64,000 bases of DNA from Mugil cephalus. Taxonomy: Eukaryota; Chordata; Actinopteri; Mugiliformes; Mugilidae. The notes below the pieces were generated by a model. That model was given only the letters and a program-made list of their open reading frames with translations. It ran no database searches and had not been told where the DNA came from. The stretch spans positions 19,624,697 through 19,688,696 of the forward strand of contig NC_061774.1 of assembly GCF_022458985.1 (NCBI RefSeq), in the 5' to 3' direction. A program made the translations under genes and the position numbers. This document shows, one piece after another, positions 21,421-34,635 of the stretch; the stretch's first letter is position 1, and each line of letters opens with the position of its first letter.

Positions 21421-23098
21421 CAGTTTCCATAGCGACCTGCCGTCATTCAGTTATGACTGGGGAGTGTGCGCTCGTACGTGCGTGTATGTGTGTAAATGAG
21501 TATACGTGTGTGTGTATGAGTGCTGTGTGTGTGTGTGCATGCGTTTGTGTTTGTGTGCAGGAACCTTTGCTCACAACAACGGCGGTGGAAGAGAGGGCGT
21601 TAACAAGTGTCAGGGATAATTTGGGCATGTGTGCCAGCTCCAGGAAGAAAAAAAAAGTTTGAAATGCGAGCTAAATTCAGGACCTGTCTATTGTGCTAGG
21701 TGGCAGGTCGGTTACTGGCATGATGAGTGTCGGTGTTATTGTACACTGGGTACCTACCTGGTCTGTCTGGGATATAACTCGAGTTAACCTAATACCAATA
21801 TGTTACCCCATGACCTGTGCTGGAGTTGAGGCCAGGACTTCTCGGTTATAGGCGAACTTGCTAGTAAGCTTAACAGTTTGTTTTTGAGGGATCACACAGG
21901 CACCATTATATCTAACGGCGTGTCCATACAAAGTGTCAGCAGATACAGTATGAGTCATCCATGCTGCTCCCTCCCTCCCCCTGACCCAGCCGTTAATCCC
22001 CCCCTCCTTCAACCCCATCCCTCTTCAGCTGGATGCTTTACGCACACAGAGGTTTTTCTATCTGGACAGCCGATGATCCTCTTCATCCTCATGCTGCAAT
22101 TTCCTGTTCATTTCTCCAACACCACCTTGCTAAAATCTCGTTCTTAGTGTGTGTGTGTATGTGTGCGTGTATGTGCGCGGGCGTCCGTATATCTACTCCA
22201 GACTCTCTCCACACGACACTGTACAAAACAAAAAACAAGCAAAGATTAAAAAAAACAAGCACAGATGTTTCACATTAACTCGTTAACGCACCAGAAATAA
22301 AGTGGAAAAAACGCGAGGAAAAGCATCGAGGCAAACAGCGAATGGCTTCGTAGAAAAGGTCAATTTACCCCCTCATAAAAAAATAAAAAAAACACACATG
22401 ACGTCACTTGACGTGTACCACAACCTACCGGTACCGGGTACAAACTATTTTTAGCCTGGATGCAACTTGTCTGCTTAGGACACGCCGCGGCAGATCGTGA
22501 CCGTGCGTGACGACGGTGCAAGGTGGCGACAAGCATCAAGCGATTGTATTCAAAGATAAAGATAAATTAAGATAATCCTCCCATCGTTTTCCGGCCGCAG
22601 TTCCAAATGTGTAGTCATACTTTCGGCGTAATTACAGAGACACATCCTCACGGACAAAATATCATATGTTACATGAACCTTTTCCGTATAATGTTTTGTT
22701 ATTACATACAACTAGGGAATAACCATCTCAAATATGCAGGAAAATTCGGGAAAATCACGACCCCAGCGTCATTATTTCGCGCATGCGTAATGTACAAACT
22801 CCTAATATTTAACACCTTGTGTGTGCTTATTTTTTTCCCTTCCTGAATATTTTGTATATAAAAAATCTTATATGCTAAAAACGAAGACTCTTATTTAGAC
22901 TGCAAGACAAACGCGGAGCTGCGTCTCCAGCTGAAGACAAGCAAATGCGGAAGTGCGCACAAGTGAAGCCTCTTGTCTCGTTGCATTGAGGAATACAGCC
23001 CATCAAAATCAAAACAAACAACTCCGGGTAATAAGCGAGTGGCTGGATGCTGTTTGGTTGTGCAAACTGAATATCTGTCCCAGAAAGAGACCTTCACC
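21421..23098. promoter_or_regulatory. Divergent interval and chmp1b promoter/5'UTR
   Basis: The interval between the divergent tent5d and chmp1b genes. It contains TG microsatellite tracts (21475-21560, 22147-22180), a perfect CRE palindrome TGACGTCA at 22399-22406 and an NRF1-like CGCGCATGCG at 22778-22787. These are common elements of housekeeping promoters, consistent with chmp1b. No TATA box was assigned. A-rich low complexity lies at 22205-22260 and 22375-22395. No coding exon was recognised. Confidence 0.4.
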
Positions 23099-26000
23099 AT
23101 GTCGAAAATGGACAGTATCCTTTCAAATTGTGTCGCCTTGTGTCCGTGACGATGGAGACATTCGCCTTGCTGCATCCGTAGCTACCAGCCATAAGCTGCC
23201 TTTGGTAACTAGCTATGCCTGCGACTTCTGCATTGACTAACTCGCAATATGAATGTATCACCACCACGAACAAGAACCGTCCCTTGACTAGCTTCTACAG
23301 AGCACTTGTTCAACCTCAAGTTTGCTGCCAAGGAGCTCCAGCGCAACTCTAAGAAATGTGACAAAGAGGAAAAGGCAGAAAAGAATAAAGTGAAGCAGGT
23401 TGGCTTGCAGGTTGAATTGTAGATTTGTTAGAGGCCGGCCGAGCTGGGTGACAATGCTGCTGCTGCTGCTGATGCTACATGTGCTATGTGTGCATGTCTG
23501 TTTCTCAGGCAATCCAGAAGGGTAACATGGAGGCAGCCAGGATCCATGCAGAGAATGCCATCCGTCAGAAGCACCAGTCCATTAACTTCTTGAGGATGAG
23601 TGCCCGTGTGGATGCTGTGGCTTCCAGGGTCCAGACAGCTGTCACTATGAACCAGGTCAGGGTGGCAGGTCATTTTCCGTGGGCACTTTCTATCTCTGTT
23701 AGACTGCAATAGCAAAACGATGAGGGGAAATTAGGATAAGAGGTTATTGCCCTTCATATACACTGTCCTACACTGTAATTTATGAAATGCAACAGGCCGA
23801 GTAGCTAAACACTGCATGAACCCAACTTTTACCTAGGTAGAAATCTACAGAAGAAGCTCCTGTATTCAGTCACAGTGCTGTAGTTTGTATTTTTCACATT
23901 TTATTTGGGAAATCCCGAACAAAAAACACTGTGGCACTTACAGTCACAGTAAAAACACAGTCTTCTAGCTCTGAGAAGGTTCCACGTTATGCTATATCTA
24001 CAATACAAAAGAAAAGGTTTGTTACAGAACCTAGTCATGTGAGTTTCACATGAGCACAACCCACACATGTTCCTAATAAAATCCTAAACTCCCCAAAACG
24101 TCCTCAAGAAACCCAACGACTTATCTTATCTTATCTTATCTTATCTTATCTTATCTTATCTTAAGGACAGGCTTGCATGCTTGTTTACCCCCCAATTTAC
24201 TCCGAAAACGACATCTTATTTCAAAAGCTGAAAAGCTGCCGAGTGCTGTCACTTCAGAGTCAACAAAAAGTGCCAGGAGACAGACATACAAAAAGACACC
24301 AATTACATAATGTCATTAGATGTACTTCAGACCTTAAGCTATTAGCTTCTCGCTCTTGTGAGAGTGACGGCTTCTTTTAAATTGCTTTAATTCAGTTTCA
24401 CTATAGGAGAGACATCATTTCATGGAATAGAACTTAATGATATCTGGGTAGATGAGAGGAGAGCGTGAGTTCGTGTACTTGAAAAACACCTCTCGGTACT
24501 TTTCACACGTCTGTCTCCGTCTCCCTGTCTGTTAAATATCAGCACCATGACATTATTAATAAACCAAGAGGACGTAGCTTGTTCAGCTAATGGTAGGTTG
24601 GTTTTGAGAAGATTAGTCCTTAAGCAGTGTCATCCTTGAAACTATTAGGATGCTTCCAGGATGATTTTAGGATGAGAGGCAGTCGTGACTGAGAATCTCG
24701 TTAAAAAGGTTAAAGTGACACCTAGTGGAGGTATCAGGATATAGCTTTTTAAGATTTGCCATCTCCCTTTCTGACCACAAATACCCTGATTCTGATTTCT
24801 TAATCACAATTAATTAGATAGTTTAAAAAAAATGAGAAGCTCTAGCAATTAATTCCATCCACTTTTTCCAAGGTATCTAAGTCGATGTCTGGAGTCGTCA
24901 AGTCCATGGATGCTACACTGAAAAGCATGAACTTGGAGAAGGTAAAAAGTAAATCTGCTCCCTGCCACACACAAAGAAGAAAATAAAAAGCTCAACACAA
25001 TTTAACACATTCCTGTCTCTATTTTTCTGCACAGATCTCTGCACTGATGGACAAGTTTGAAAACCAGTTCGAGACCCTCGACGTGCAGACGGCTCAGATG
25101 GAAGACACAATGAGCAGCACCACTACTCTGACGACGCCTCAGGTAACGGCGGCTGCAAGCAGACATAACAACCGTGACCTCGCCGCTGTTTATGAACGCA
25201 AACTCGCTCCATTTTTATCTCTTCGATTCCCCTCATTTGCTTTTGTTTTGCGTCCCGTAGAGTGAAGTGGATCTGCTGCTGCATGAGATGGCGGATGAAG
25301 CAGGGTAAGAAGTTCAAACCGTCAGAGAGCATTAACCATTAACAGCATTAGTGGACGGGAAAAGAAATAAAATACACATTGTACCGTTCTTTTAAAAAAA
25401 GCTAAAAAATCAGGCACAGATAATAAATTGCGACGACACTAATTTTAAACAAATTGTGCCTTTTATTTCCCCTATTTAGTTGATATACTTTAAGAAATGA
25501 AGCGGTGAACATGCTCTTATGTTTTTTTTTATTTTTTTTAGGCTGGATCTAAACCTAGAGCTTCCCGCAGGCCAGACTACATCCCTGGCTTCCTCTGTGG
25601 CGTCGACAGAGCAGGTAACACATACACCGATCTTTCTGCTGCCATTGTTTAGTGGGATTTTGCATCCCCTGAATAGAACTGGCACGTTATTTTTAGCAGT
25701 CACATTGGTACGCATGAACTACTGTCACCATAACCTGGGATTTTTTAAGGCCTCAGCTATTATTTTGAGACTTCCGGTGTAGTCGGTGTACATCTCAGCC
25801 AAGACATCTTGTTCTGTGAGGTTGTCATGGCCACCTTTATATGGATAATATCTCTTCAACCTGACTGAAATCAGTCTGATCAGAGATTCAGACTTTGGTC
25901 TTTACACAGACGCTAAATGATATTTCTGATAAGATCCTGTACGTGGGCCCCCAAAATACACTGCCAGTCAAGAGTAGAACAGGAGTCTTCAACTTTCAAC

Positions 26001-27247
26001 GTCTCCAAACTGATGGAGAGTTTAAGTAGGGACCCCCTACCTACTATATGTGTTCTTTATTAAACTGGGCCTAGTGCTATTTATAAATATATAATTTTGC
26101 ATTCATATTAAGCTATCCCTTATCCCTTTACTAAAATGTGTTAGATTCATGTTAATGTGAATTTAAAGAAGTTTAAATTTGTGGGGGAAAAATAAAGAAA
26201 TATATATTAAAAAATTGTGTAATCAACCAAAGAAATTGTGTCTAGCCACTGTGTGGTGTTGAATCTATGTCTGCAACAACACAGCCCCCATAGAATCTGT
26301 TTTTGTTCGTCTTTACAAACTCTTATTTGAATAAGTGCTACCTCTGTGTTTCTGTCCTTTGGGCAAACTCGTCACGTTACCTGATGTTTAAAAAAAAATC
26401 TGTTCCAATCTAATCAAGGTTATTATGAGCTAGTATCTTCTTATAACTTAGTGCATTTTGTGCACAGCCTCTATTTCCCAGTTTGATTAAAACATGTGAA
26501 CAAAAGGAGCCAGTCTGTTCTAGATGAGGTGGTTACAAGATGGTTTTTTGTGCACTACTAGTGTCCATATAAACGTTGCCATTCTTCACAGTCTGACGTG
26601 CAACTTGCGACACAAGAATTAAGTTGGAGCTGAGAGGCAACGTCTACACGCAGTTTACTCACAGTCATCAATTTAAAACCACCACAAGGCTGTTACAAGT
26701 ATTTGATTGACAAATGTGATTAGCTTGGTTGCTGACGCATTACGACAGATCGTTCTTCCCTTTATTTCTCTCCACATGGACTCTACACCTGCGTGCATCT
26801 AAATCGGTGTTTAACGCTACAAATGACAAAACAAATGAATTTGCGTAAAGATTCTACATGTTCCTGTGCAGATCAAATTATTATTGATTAGTGTTGCACG
26901 AACTGCTATATAAGTTTTTCTATCCTTAACCAACTATTTTTTCCTGACTAATCTTGACACATGTACTTGTGATTTTCCACAGTTAATAGCGAGTTACTTC
27001 TCTGATGAAAGTCAAATGTCTGTGAAGTTTTAAACGCAGCAATTCTTTAATCACACAAGATCAAAAGATAAAAAAATACGTATAAGTACGCTGTTTGGAT
27101 TGTCCACGCATGTTCTATTTATTTTTAGCTCAAGTCCTCGTTTCCTGATTTTCCCCCTCTTCTTATTTTTTTTTGCATGCTTGTTTCTTGTGTTGTCTCC
27201 AGGATGAACTCTCCCAGAGGCTGTCCAGGCTGCGAGACCAGGTCTGA
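23099..27247 (+). CDS. chmp1b: Charged multivesicular body protein 1b (ESCRT-III subunit), intron-containing
   Basis: Eight exons join in frame to exactly 199 aa, the human CHMP1B length: 23099-23114, 23301-23398, 23509-23655, 24873-24941, 25035-25142, 25261-25304, 25542-25614 and 27203-27247. The protein starts [18 protein letters not shown] and contains [40 protein letters not shown] and [15 protein letters not shown]. It ends [14 protein letters not shown], a C-terminal MIT-interacting motif (L188, R191-L192, L195-R196) that recruits VPS4, spastin and related proteins. The N-terminal basic helices are the ESCRT-III polymerising core that acts in endosomal sorting, cytokinetic abscission and nuclear envelope sealing. 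All introns are GT-AG; the exon 1 donor (GACA|GTATCC) is weak, but the joined reading matches the family. Human CHMP1B is intronless and an X-linked CHMP1B2P lies in the syntenic interval, so this looks like the ancestral intron-bearing locus. Confidence 0.97.
23656..24872 (+). other. chmp1b intron 3 with a pentanucleotide repeat
   Basis: A 1.2 kb intron with no embedded gene recognised. It contains a perfect (TTATC)8 pentanucleotide array at 24121-24163. Confidence 0.8.
24121..24163. repeat. (TTATC)8 microsatellite
   Basis: Eight perfect tandem copies of TTATC followed by a partial unit, within chmp1b intron 3. Confidence 0.97.
25615..27202 (+). other. chmp1b intron 7 (largest), with a transposon fragment
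   Basis: A 1.6 kb intron with GTAACA donor and CTCCAG acceptor. It carries one copy of the hAT-like non-autonomous repeat (25980-26232). No other coding or RNA feature was recognised. Confidence 0.8.
25980..26232 (+). mobile_element. Non-autonomous hAT-like repeat, copy 1 (in chmp1b intron 7)
   Basis: It starts CAGGAGTCTTCAAC, a hAT-style terminal sequence, and contains 'aaactgatggagag', 'ttaagctatcccttatccc', 'tttactaaaatgtgttag' and 'gtaatcaaccaaag', which recur in the same order in a second copy at 58126-58348. The two copies differ by indels. The expected inverted right end was not found, so both may be truncated. Class assignment is inference. Confidence 0.6.
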
Positions 27248-27870
27248 TAATGATGCAGAGAGGACGAGAAAGAAGCAGACGCGGGGAGTTAAAAGAGAAA
27301 TGGATGCAATGCGTCTGTGAGTCTTGCGGCCTCTTCTGCGTTTTTTTTTTTGTTCTCTTTTTCTTTTTTTTGAGAGAAATACAAGAGATGCCTCGGAGCA
27401 GTCCGTTGTGAGAAAGGATGTTTACAGTCTTGCTACTGACTGCATTTCTCCATTGTAACGTTTGCACTCCTTTTACTATTATTATTATTGTTATGTAGCT
27501 CAGCAGTAGGACACGTATATGTTTCTTTTTTAAATGTTCACGGTTTGTTTTGCAAATTGTACTTGCATTTGTATTGTGGACAGATAATACCTCATTCAGA
27601 ACTGGTTATGCAGTGTGTATAAAATGCAAAGAGCTATTTATTTATTTGTGTAATATTTGATCTATTCACTGACTGATAATGTATTGATAAGGGTGGGCTT
27701 TTACTGTAAATGTATTGTTTCTCCTGCATGACTGAGGATGTGGAGACCACTGGTAAACCCTTCTAATTTCATTTTTTATATTTGTCCTAAGAGGAGGGCT
27801 TTTGGCTGTGATGTTACTGGTTGTCCTCATGTAGCAGTGCAACGCGCTTAAACGGGAAGCCATTAAAAGA
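27248..27870 (+). other. Probable chmp1b 3'UTR
   Basis: Non-coding sequence after the TGA. The best poly(A) signal is ATTAAA at 27862-27867. T-rich tracts (27340-27370) and AT-rich sequence are typical of a 3'UTR. The exact end is inferred. Confidence 0.45.
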
Positions 27871-28145
27871 GTTCTCAACACATTTTTTTGTAATTTCGTA
27901 TTTGTGTTTTGATTGTAACATGCACCTCGCCACATCCCTACACTTTTCACCCCCCTCCCCACTCTCTCCTCTCCAACAGGGAACAGATGAGAGGTCAAAG
28001 GTGTCACCTGTAGAGGAAGCGGCCTTCTGCCGCTCGCATGCCAGCAGTTCATTACACACACACACACACCACTCACCGAATCCTAGGCGGGAGGGGAGAG
28101 TAGGGCATGTCTCAGCTGGGAGCCATTACAGGTGCCGTCTGAGTC

Positions 28146-28173
<28 letters not shown>
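28146..28173. repeat. (CA)n microsatellite
   Basis: About 14 pure CA units downstream of chmp1b. Confidence 0.95.
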
Positions 28174-28176
<3 letters not shown>

Positions 28177-31100
28177 CTGTGCATGAACACAAATCCATAC
28201 ACGAGCCCTGTAGCTGATGGGAGCTCTCCAGAGTGACACTCAGCCACCTCTGACCCTTTTTGTGTCCTTCCTAATCATCATCAGCACGCACTTAACTACA
28301 TCCACAATCATCATCAGTGCCCCCGGACTGACACGACCCTCTGTTCTTGCGTATTACCGGACACTTTGATAAGTTTGGTGGCTGCGGTGCGTTCGAGCGC
28401 GCATGCAGTTATCCCTCATTCGCCGCTGACCCCCGGTGATCCAACAGCTGTCAGTCATTTCTGCGTTGGGTTAAATCACCTGAAATTAAAATTCCACGTC
28501 TCCTTTGCTGTAAGGATCCACAAAATCTATCTGATGCTTTTTTTTTTCTCTTCTATTCATAACCCTCAGCGGACGTCTCTTCTCTTTTTCGACATGATTA
28601 AAGCTCGGAGAGTCTGCCAGGGTCTATTTGTCTCTCCGCCGTGCGCATCCCAACATATGTGAGGAGATGCGTCCACCAGATGTGCGGGAGTCCGGCTCCT
28701 GTGTGAGCACTGCTGAGGGGGGAAACCTGTGTTTGTGTATGTGTCAGGTGTTGATACCGAGCGACTCTCCTCCCAGTGTGCGCCGTCAACACCTTCTTGT
28801 CCCGGTTCCTTGAGGAGTTGTACTTGCTGACAGGCAGGGATCCGTATAGGGCTGGTGGTCCCGTCCCCGTGGCCGACCCGGGGGCTGCTCAGAGCCACAC
28901 ACGCTGGCTCGGGATAAAGGCTCTAATTGCAGCAAAGGGGATTGGCTGGACGTCTGTGTGATTCATACACAGGAAATGAAGCGCTGTGTTCAGACAGTTA
29001 GTCATGAGCTTGGAAACAGCAGGAAAACATACTGTATATATAGAACTGAAGCCCAAAATATAGTCTTGAGTGTATTTTTTTAAGGTGACGCTAATTTATT
29101 AGTCAATACTTTTAAGATAAATTCAATTTCCAATAGATTTCTTTTACATATGGAACAAGTTATAGGAAAGAGGAGACAAAGTGGAAAAGGACCATGATTT
29201 CAAAGCAACATTTATGAAAAATACATGACTAGAGTGTATTTATTTCAATTTAGAGACAAAAAAAGTAAGTAAAAAATTAAGATCTAAGCTAATTACACAT
29301 TGAATATCTTATTTTGTTATGATTTCAAGATTAGAATAACTTGATAATCAAAAGAATAACTGGCAATTCAATCAATAATAATAAAAAAAATGTGGCGATG
29401 TGATGATTTTGGAGTTGTTGTGTTGAGCAGATTTGCTACATAATTAGTCCTAAATTACACGCTTCTCTGAAAGAAATAGGTCACGGGTCGCCAAAATACT
29501 GTTACCTAATGTCCTAGTGTGGATAAAAGTTCATTGAAAGCTTAAAACTGCATATTTATTGCATGTAACATACAACAATAGATCAAAGTGATGCAAGTCT
29601 TCTGGAAAAGAAAATTAAATCAGCTTTGCATAAGGCATGCTCTGTTTTATACAGCAGTATATACTGTTGTTTTGTGGTGTAACCTTTTCCTTTTTTTTTT
29701 TTTTTTACGGTGGTTAGAAGATCATGTTTAACCCTCATTTGTGTTATACTCTGTTATCATTGAGAGGAGTCAGCATAAAAAGAGTCAGTGTCAGCTTAAA
29801 GCAGCACTTTATAAGAGGAAGCTCCATGCAGTGAAGCAGCACCGGCCCTTTTTCCTCCTCTCCCCGTTTTATGTCTTCCATCTCCCCTTCAGCTTCCCGT
29901 TTGAAATATTCAATTACTAGCCGTGAAGGGTCAGGTCAAACACAGGAAGCTGAGCTGATTGGTTCTACTCGGATATCGATGGGCATGTGTGACCAATCGC
30001 TGCCGCCCAGGGCTTTCCCCAGTCTCCATCTGCTGACGCCGTTGAGTGTGTGTGTGTGTGTCTAATCGTTCCAGATCAAGGTTTCCCCCAGTTTCCACTC
30101 ACCTCTTGACCATTGTATCCTGTCAGATGTGTTAACGCTGCTTTTAATCAGTTTTACTGTCTCATGCACACACACACACACACACACGCCCCAATACAGC
30201 TGGCCCTGTCCATCCGTCCTCTCCAGAGCACGCTTCATTAAGATTTAACCAATCTCCTGCTCACACCCTCACAACCTCTGTCACACACACCTGATCCTGC
30301 CACCCCTCTCCTCACCCTGTTAACCCCACTCGACTTAACCCTCACCTCACCCTCCCTGATATCTCTTACAGTGAAACAACCTGTGGACGTGGAACATGAA
30401 GCCTTGTCTTTTGCTCTTTATTGAAGCTGTCTGCGGGGCTTTGTGTCTACACACGTGAATGCAGTGTGACTTGTGTACCACATTTATCTGTATTTCACCT
30501 TATCATGACCAGATCTGAATGAGAACTGTTGCTGAATCAAACACTGATCCTGTGTCGCTGCAGATCTGTGACAAATTTAGCCAAGCTAGTGGAAAAAAGC
30601 TTGAAACAGGACACGGGCTATCTCAAATATATTTGTGTTCCACTGACTTTTCGTCTGAGAAGATCATCAGTCAAAATGTTTAGTTTTCATGCTAAACTTA
30701 TCGTTCCGATGCACCTTGTGCTTGGCAAATATTAGCATGCTAACATGCTAAAGCAACATTGGGGCTGAAATGTGGCTGAGCAGAAACAGGACGTAGCATA
30801 GCACTGTACTTGCAGTATTCGAGTAAAGGATCGAGTCAAGACGGCATGCCTACTAATATATATATAATTATGTGATACTTCTTTTATTTTTCCTGAAAAA
30901 GCAGTATTCAGTTCTATGAAATGCAATTTTAATGGGAAATAATGACGTCTCTCATCATTGTAATGTACAAACTTCCAGAAGGTTATGGTACAGTTAACAT
31001 GCTGTGACTAAAGCGTGGCTCACTTAGCTGGTGAGTTAATCCTCGGTGAAGCAGCGAAGATGAAGGGCTTACTGAAAACGAACGAAAAGGGACTAGAGGA

Positions 31101-31865
31101 GATCCACTAATAGGATTTATACTTCTGGAATTACACTATTATTATTCCAATGCATACGACAGAGCAGTGCGGGTGAGGAGTGATCTGTTGGAGTGTGTGG
31201 TGCATATGGTAAAACACTCTGCAGGTCTGCTGTTAGTCACACTCCCGCGTCTCAAATTGAATTAGCGCTGACAGCGCACAGCGCCAGCCGCACGTATGTG
31301 TGTGTGCACTGGGGGCACTGGTTGTTGGCAAGCTGACCGTGTGCGTACGTGCGTGTGTGTGTGTGTGAAACCCAAGAGAAAGAGGGCCTTCCCCCTGAAA
31401 TCAATTAAGCGAGTATAGGTCTGTAGTTGTGGGGTGAGAGGTGCACATCCTGTAGAGGGCAGCCCAGACAGACAGCACCATCTGGGGCAGCAGGCGGGTC
31501 GACCCTGGGTTGAGACATGAAAGAAGCGAGGCAGGCATAAGAGAAGAGGAGAGTGCAGGCCACCGTTAAATCACTCCGTTCTCTCGAGCCCGTAGCCCCA
31601 ACCCCAGCCCCACGTCTGCCATCTGATACATCAGCCACAGAGCATCATTCTCACTCCATCGCGCCCCTGCTCTTTTCTTTTTCTCAAGAGTGATAACCTG
31701 TCATGCACAGGAAGCAAAAAGAGGTAAGAGCGATATATCCCTCTGTCAGAGATAGGGGCAAAGAGAAAAAGAGTATCTCACATCTCTTGTTCCAAAAGGG
31801 TTGATTTATAGGTTTGTATTGAATAAAACTAATGCCAGAGCCTCTTCCTCTCTATCTCTATCTCG

Positions 31866-31898
31866 CACACACACACACACATACACACACACACACAC
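31866..31898. repeat. (CA)n microsatellite
   Basis: CA array with a single CATA interruption in the chmp1b-tbx22 intergenic region. Confidence 0.93.
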
Positions 31899-34027
31899 GT
31901 AGAATCCCCCTATGGCCCATCAGACAACGGGAGGAATTAGTGCGCACGCTTTCTCTTAGGGGGAGGGACGTCTCCCCATGATGGACAGCCCGGGTCAGAG
32001 TGTGCGTTGTGTTTGTTGGTCATAAGCTAAGTGCTGACAGCCCTCTTCCAGCCACCCTGCACTAAAAGACACAACTCCACTTATAATAGAAAAGAGTGTA
32101 CAGAAGGAGTAAAGTGAATTTCCTACAACCACGGTAAAACAGGGTATTTCATGCTAATTTAAAATGATGGTGACAATGTAAAAGTGTATAAGAACGAAGG
32201 TATTCACTGCAGAATGTGCATATGTTATGGAAATACTGTGAGGAGAGGAAAAAATCTTTTTGGATTTAAAAAAAAATCTCTAAATGCATTGTCACAAATA
32301 TACTCATCGTGTCCTTTATGTTGTACTGATATGAATGTAGTGGATTAAAGTGCAGTACGTCCCTGTGAAATGTGGGCAAAATGTGAGCAGGAATAGGAAG
32401 TAGCACAGCACCGCCGATCGAACAAATTAGTTTGAGACACAAACATAAATGAGACTTGGTGAAAAGTAAGGAGTTGTGAGGGGGAGTGCACGAGCTGTTT
32501 GGGTGATTAACACGTTCTCTGATGAACGGCGTACGTTCTGATGGAACGCTCAGCAGGAAAACCTCAAAACACACACACAGGCATGCGGGCCAGCTGCCAG
32601 GCCACATGTTAAAACTGTTTGTCCTCTGCTCGTCTAACCTCTGCTCCTCAAAGACACGGGCTTGTCAGTGAGCACATGCCTATGCAATGCCCCAGTGACC
32701 TTTGCCTGTGCACACGTGTGGCCGTACTGCAAGGGCGTTCAACACAGAAAACCCATGGATGCTTCTGGTTCTATCATTGCTCCGTTTAATTATGAGAGAC
32801 TTGTGATCGCAAGAGACTGGGATCCCAAGGTCTATATTTGTAACGGGGACGGTGTTGTAGATAGAACTGCAATAATCCTAAGTGGAGCTCTTTGTAACTA
32901 TGCAGCGCATGGCTGCTTGGTAGGGCAGTAGAGGAGCGCTTAATAACTGTTAAACTGTTCTTGCTTTTCACATTACTCACTGACTGTAATTCAATTTCGG
33001 CCACAGCTGGTTTCACTTTCAACTTTACAGCTGAGCTCAGTCATGTCTCATAATCCGACCTGATAAATAACCGGCTTTTATTAAGTTTGCAGAGAAAATA
33101 GCATCCAGTACAAACCTTCACAAGAGACTCACACAGCTAAGTATGAGCGAGGCTGCAGGGCATGAAGCTGAGCGGGCAAAGGATTCTGTGTGCATGTGTG
33201 TGTGTACAACTGAGTGCCTGTCAGCGGGTGTATGGCAACTATTATTAGGAGATAACTGACACGCATGTGTTTGTGCAACCTGTGTGTGTGTGTGTGTGTG
33301 TGTGTGTCATGTATGTTAATCTAATGAAGGCAGAGTATATTTGTACATCCAGACTCTCTGCCGAGCTTCTCCCCTGTTTCGGCATGCCATTTCACATGAT
33401 TGGAAACAAATGACTTCGGGGTCAGATTTCTCTCCCTTTACTGCCTGTCAATCACTGCAGAATGGCGCCGAAAGTTTCCCTCCTCGTGTTGTTGCAAACT
33501 TGAATCAGCGCAGTTTCCATGTTATTTCAGCCACCACCTATAAGAGGGCCGTGTTGACACGTTGTAAGCAAACTGATGAATTAGATCGACGAGCAGACTT
33601 GTATGTTCATCAAAAGACTGGTCAAAGGCTAACACACCAGAATTTGCTTTAGCTAACAAATATCTGTATAAAGACTCATATCTGCCTGTACATTACACTT
33701 TTTACGACCAGCTTAGCCTGGCATACAAATTAGAGAGATCTCTACTTAACAAACAACCAAAAACTCAAAACTTTACAAATAACATCATGTAATAACATTA
33801 TGTCCTTAAAGCATGTCATGTTATATCTTGTCAGTTTAATTCCTAGACAAATTGACATGTAAAAATTATAAGAGTTGGTAGCCCTAGCAAAGAAAATACC
33901 CTGCCCCATAACTATAGAAAAATGGACTCCACTTCCTTCTATTGGGCAACGTGAGGCTAATATCTGCGGGGATACAGGTTTTCTTTAAAGAAAATAATTT
34001 GATGTGTACTTTTGTGTTTAATTTTTG

Positions 34028-34120
34028 GCCCAAGACCCATCCACTAACATGAAGGAGGTGGAGTGTATGATTTATACTGCAGCCAGCCACAAGGGGGAGC
34101 TCTACTTGCTTTGGCCACGC
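34028..34120 (+). repeat. Fragment of a common fish repeat ('ctgcagccagccaca')
   Basis: The phrases 'ccactaacatgaaggagg' and 'tactgcagccagccaca' followed by 'agggggagctct' match a motif I recognise as widely dispersed in teleost genomes. Short and degenerate; the class was not determined. Confidence 0.4.
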
Positions 34121-34635
34121 CCAAATTTGGGTGAAGACAAATCACTGGCGGTAAACACAAATCCTGCCACAGTCAGTGTTTGTTTTGCGCTGTTAGCATC
34201 GTCCACCAGATTCATGGCTTGAGGCCATACATTTCTTTGGTTTTTGTACCTCTCTCTCTCTCTTGAGGGGAGCAGAAATCTCAGAGTTTTGTTTTTTAAA
34301 ACAATACGCAATGCAGCATTGTGTTTTTCACATAATGGGGCATATCCTTTTCAGGTTACTGTCTTCTATGGAAATCACACAACCTTTGTAAAAATAACCA
34401 TTATTTTAAACTCCTGCTTTTAAACACATGTAGCATACTAATTGTTTGTTTCTGCTAAGCTAAGTTAGCAAGCCTCTGTATCAATAGAACGACAGACATA
34501 AGACAAACTTCTCATTTAACTCTTAGAAAGAAAGAAATCATATCCTTAAATGTCTAACTATTTGTTTTACTAAAAAGGTTGGTTGCTTAATTTATTGCTT
34601 AACTTACATGATGATGTTTTTTTTTGGTGTTTATT

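Larger units (their letters stand above)
27871..34027. other. Intergenic between chmp1b and tbx22, left part: no gene recognised
   Basis: The two flanking genes converge here. Contents are microsatellites (CA at 28053-28070, 28146-28173, 30169-30187 and 31866-31898; TG at 30043-30061 and 33281-33307), AT-rich unique sequence and a 'tagcatgctaacatgctaa'-like fragment near 30732-30752 of a type common in fish repeats. No ORF shows a recognisable domain. Confidence 0.5.

Noticed and set aside
24121-24163. TTATC array considered as a CRISPR-like or regulatory repeat
   Set aside because: Pure pentanucleotide microsatellite with no spacers, in a vertebrate intron.
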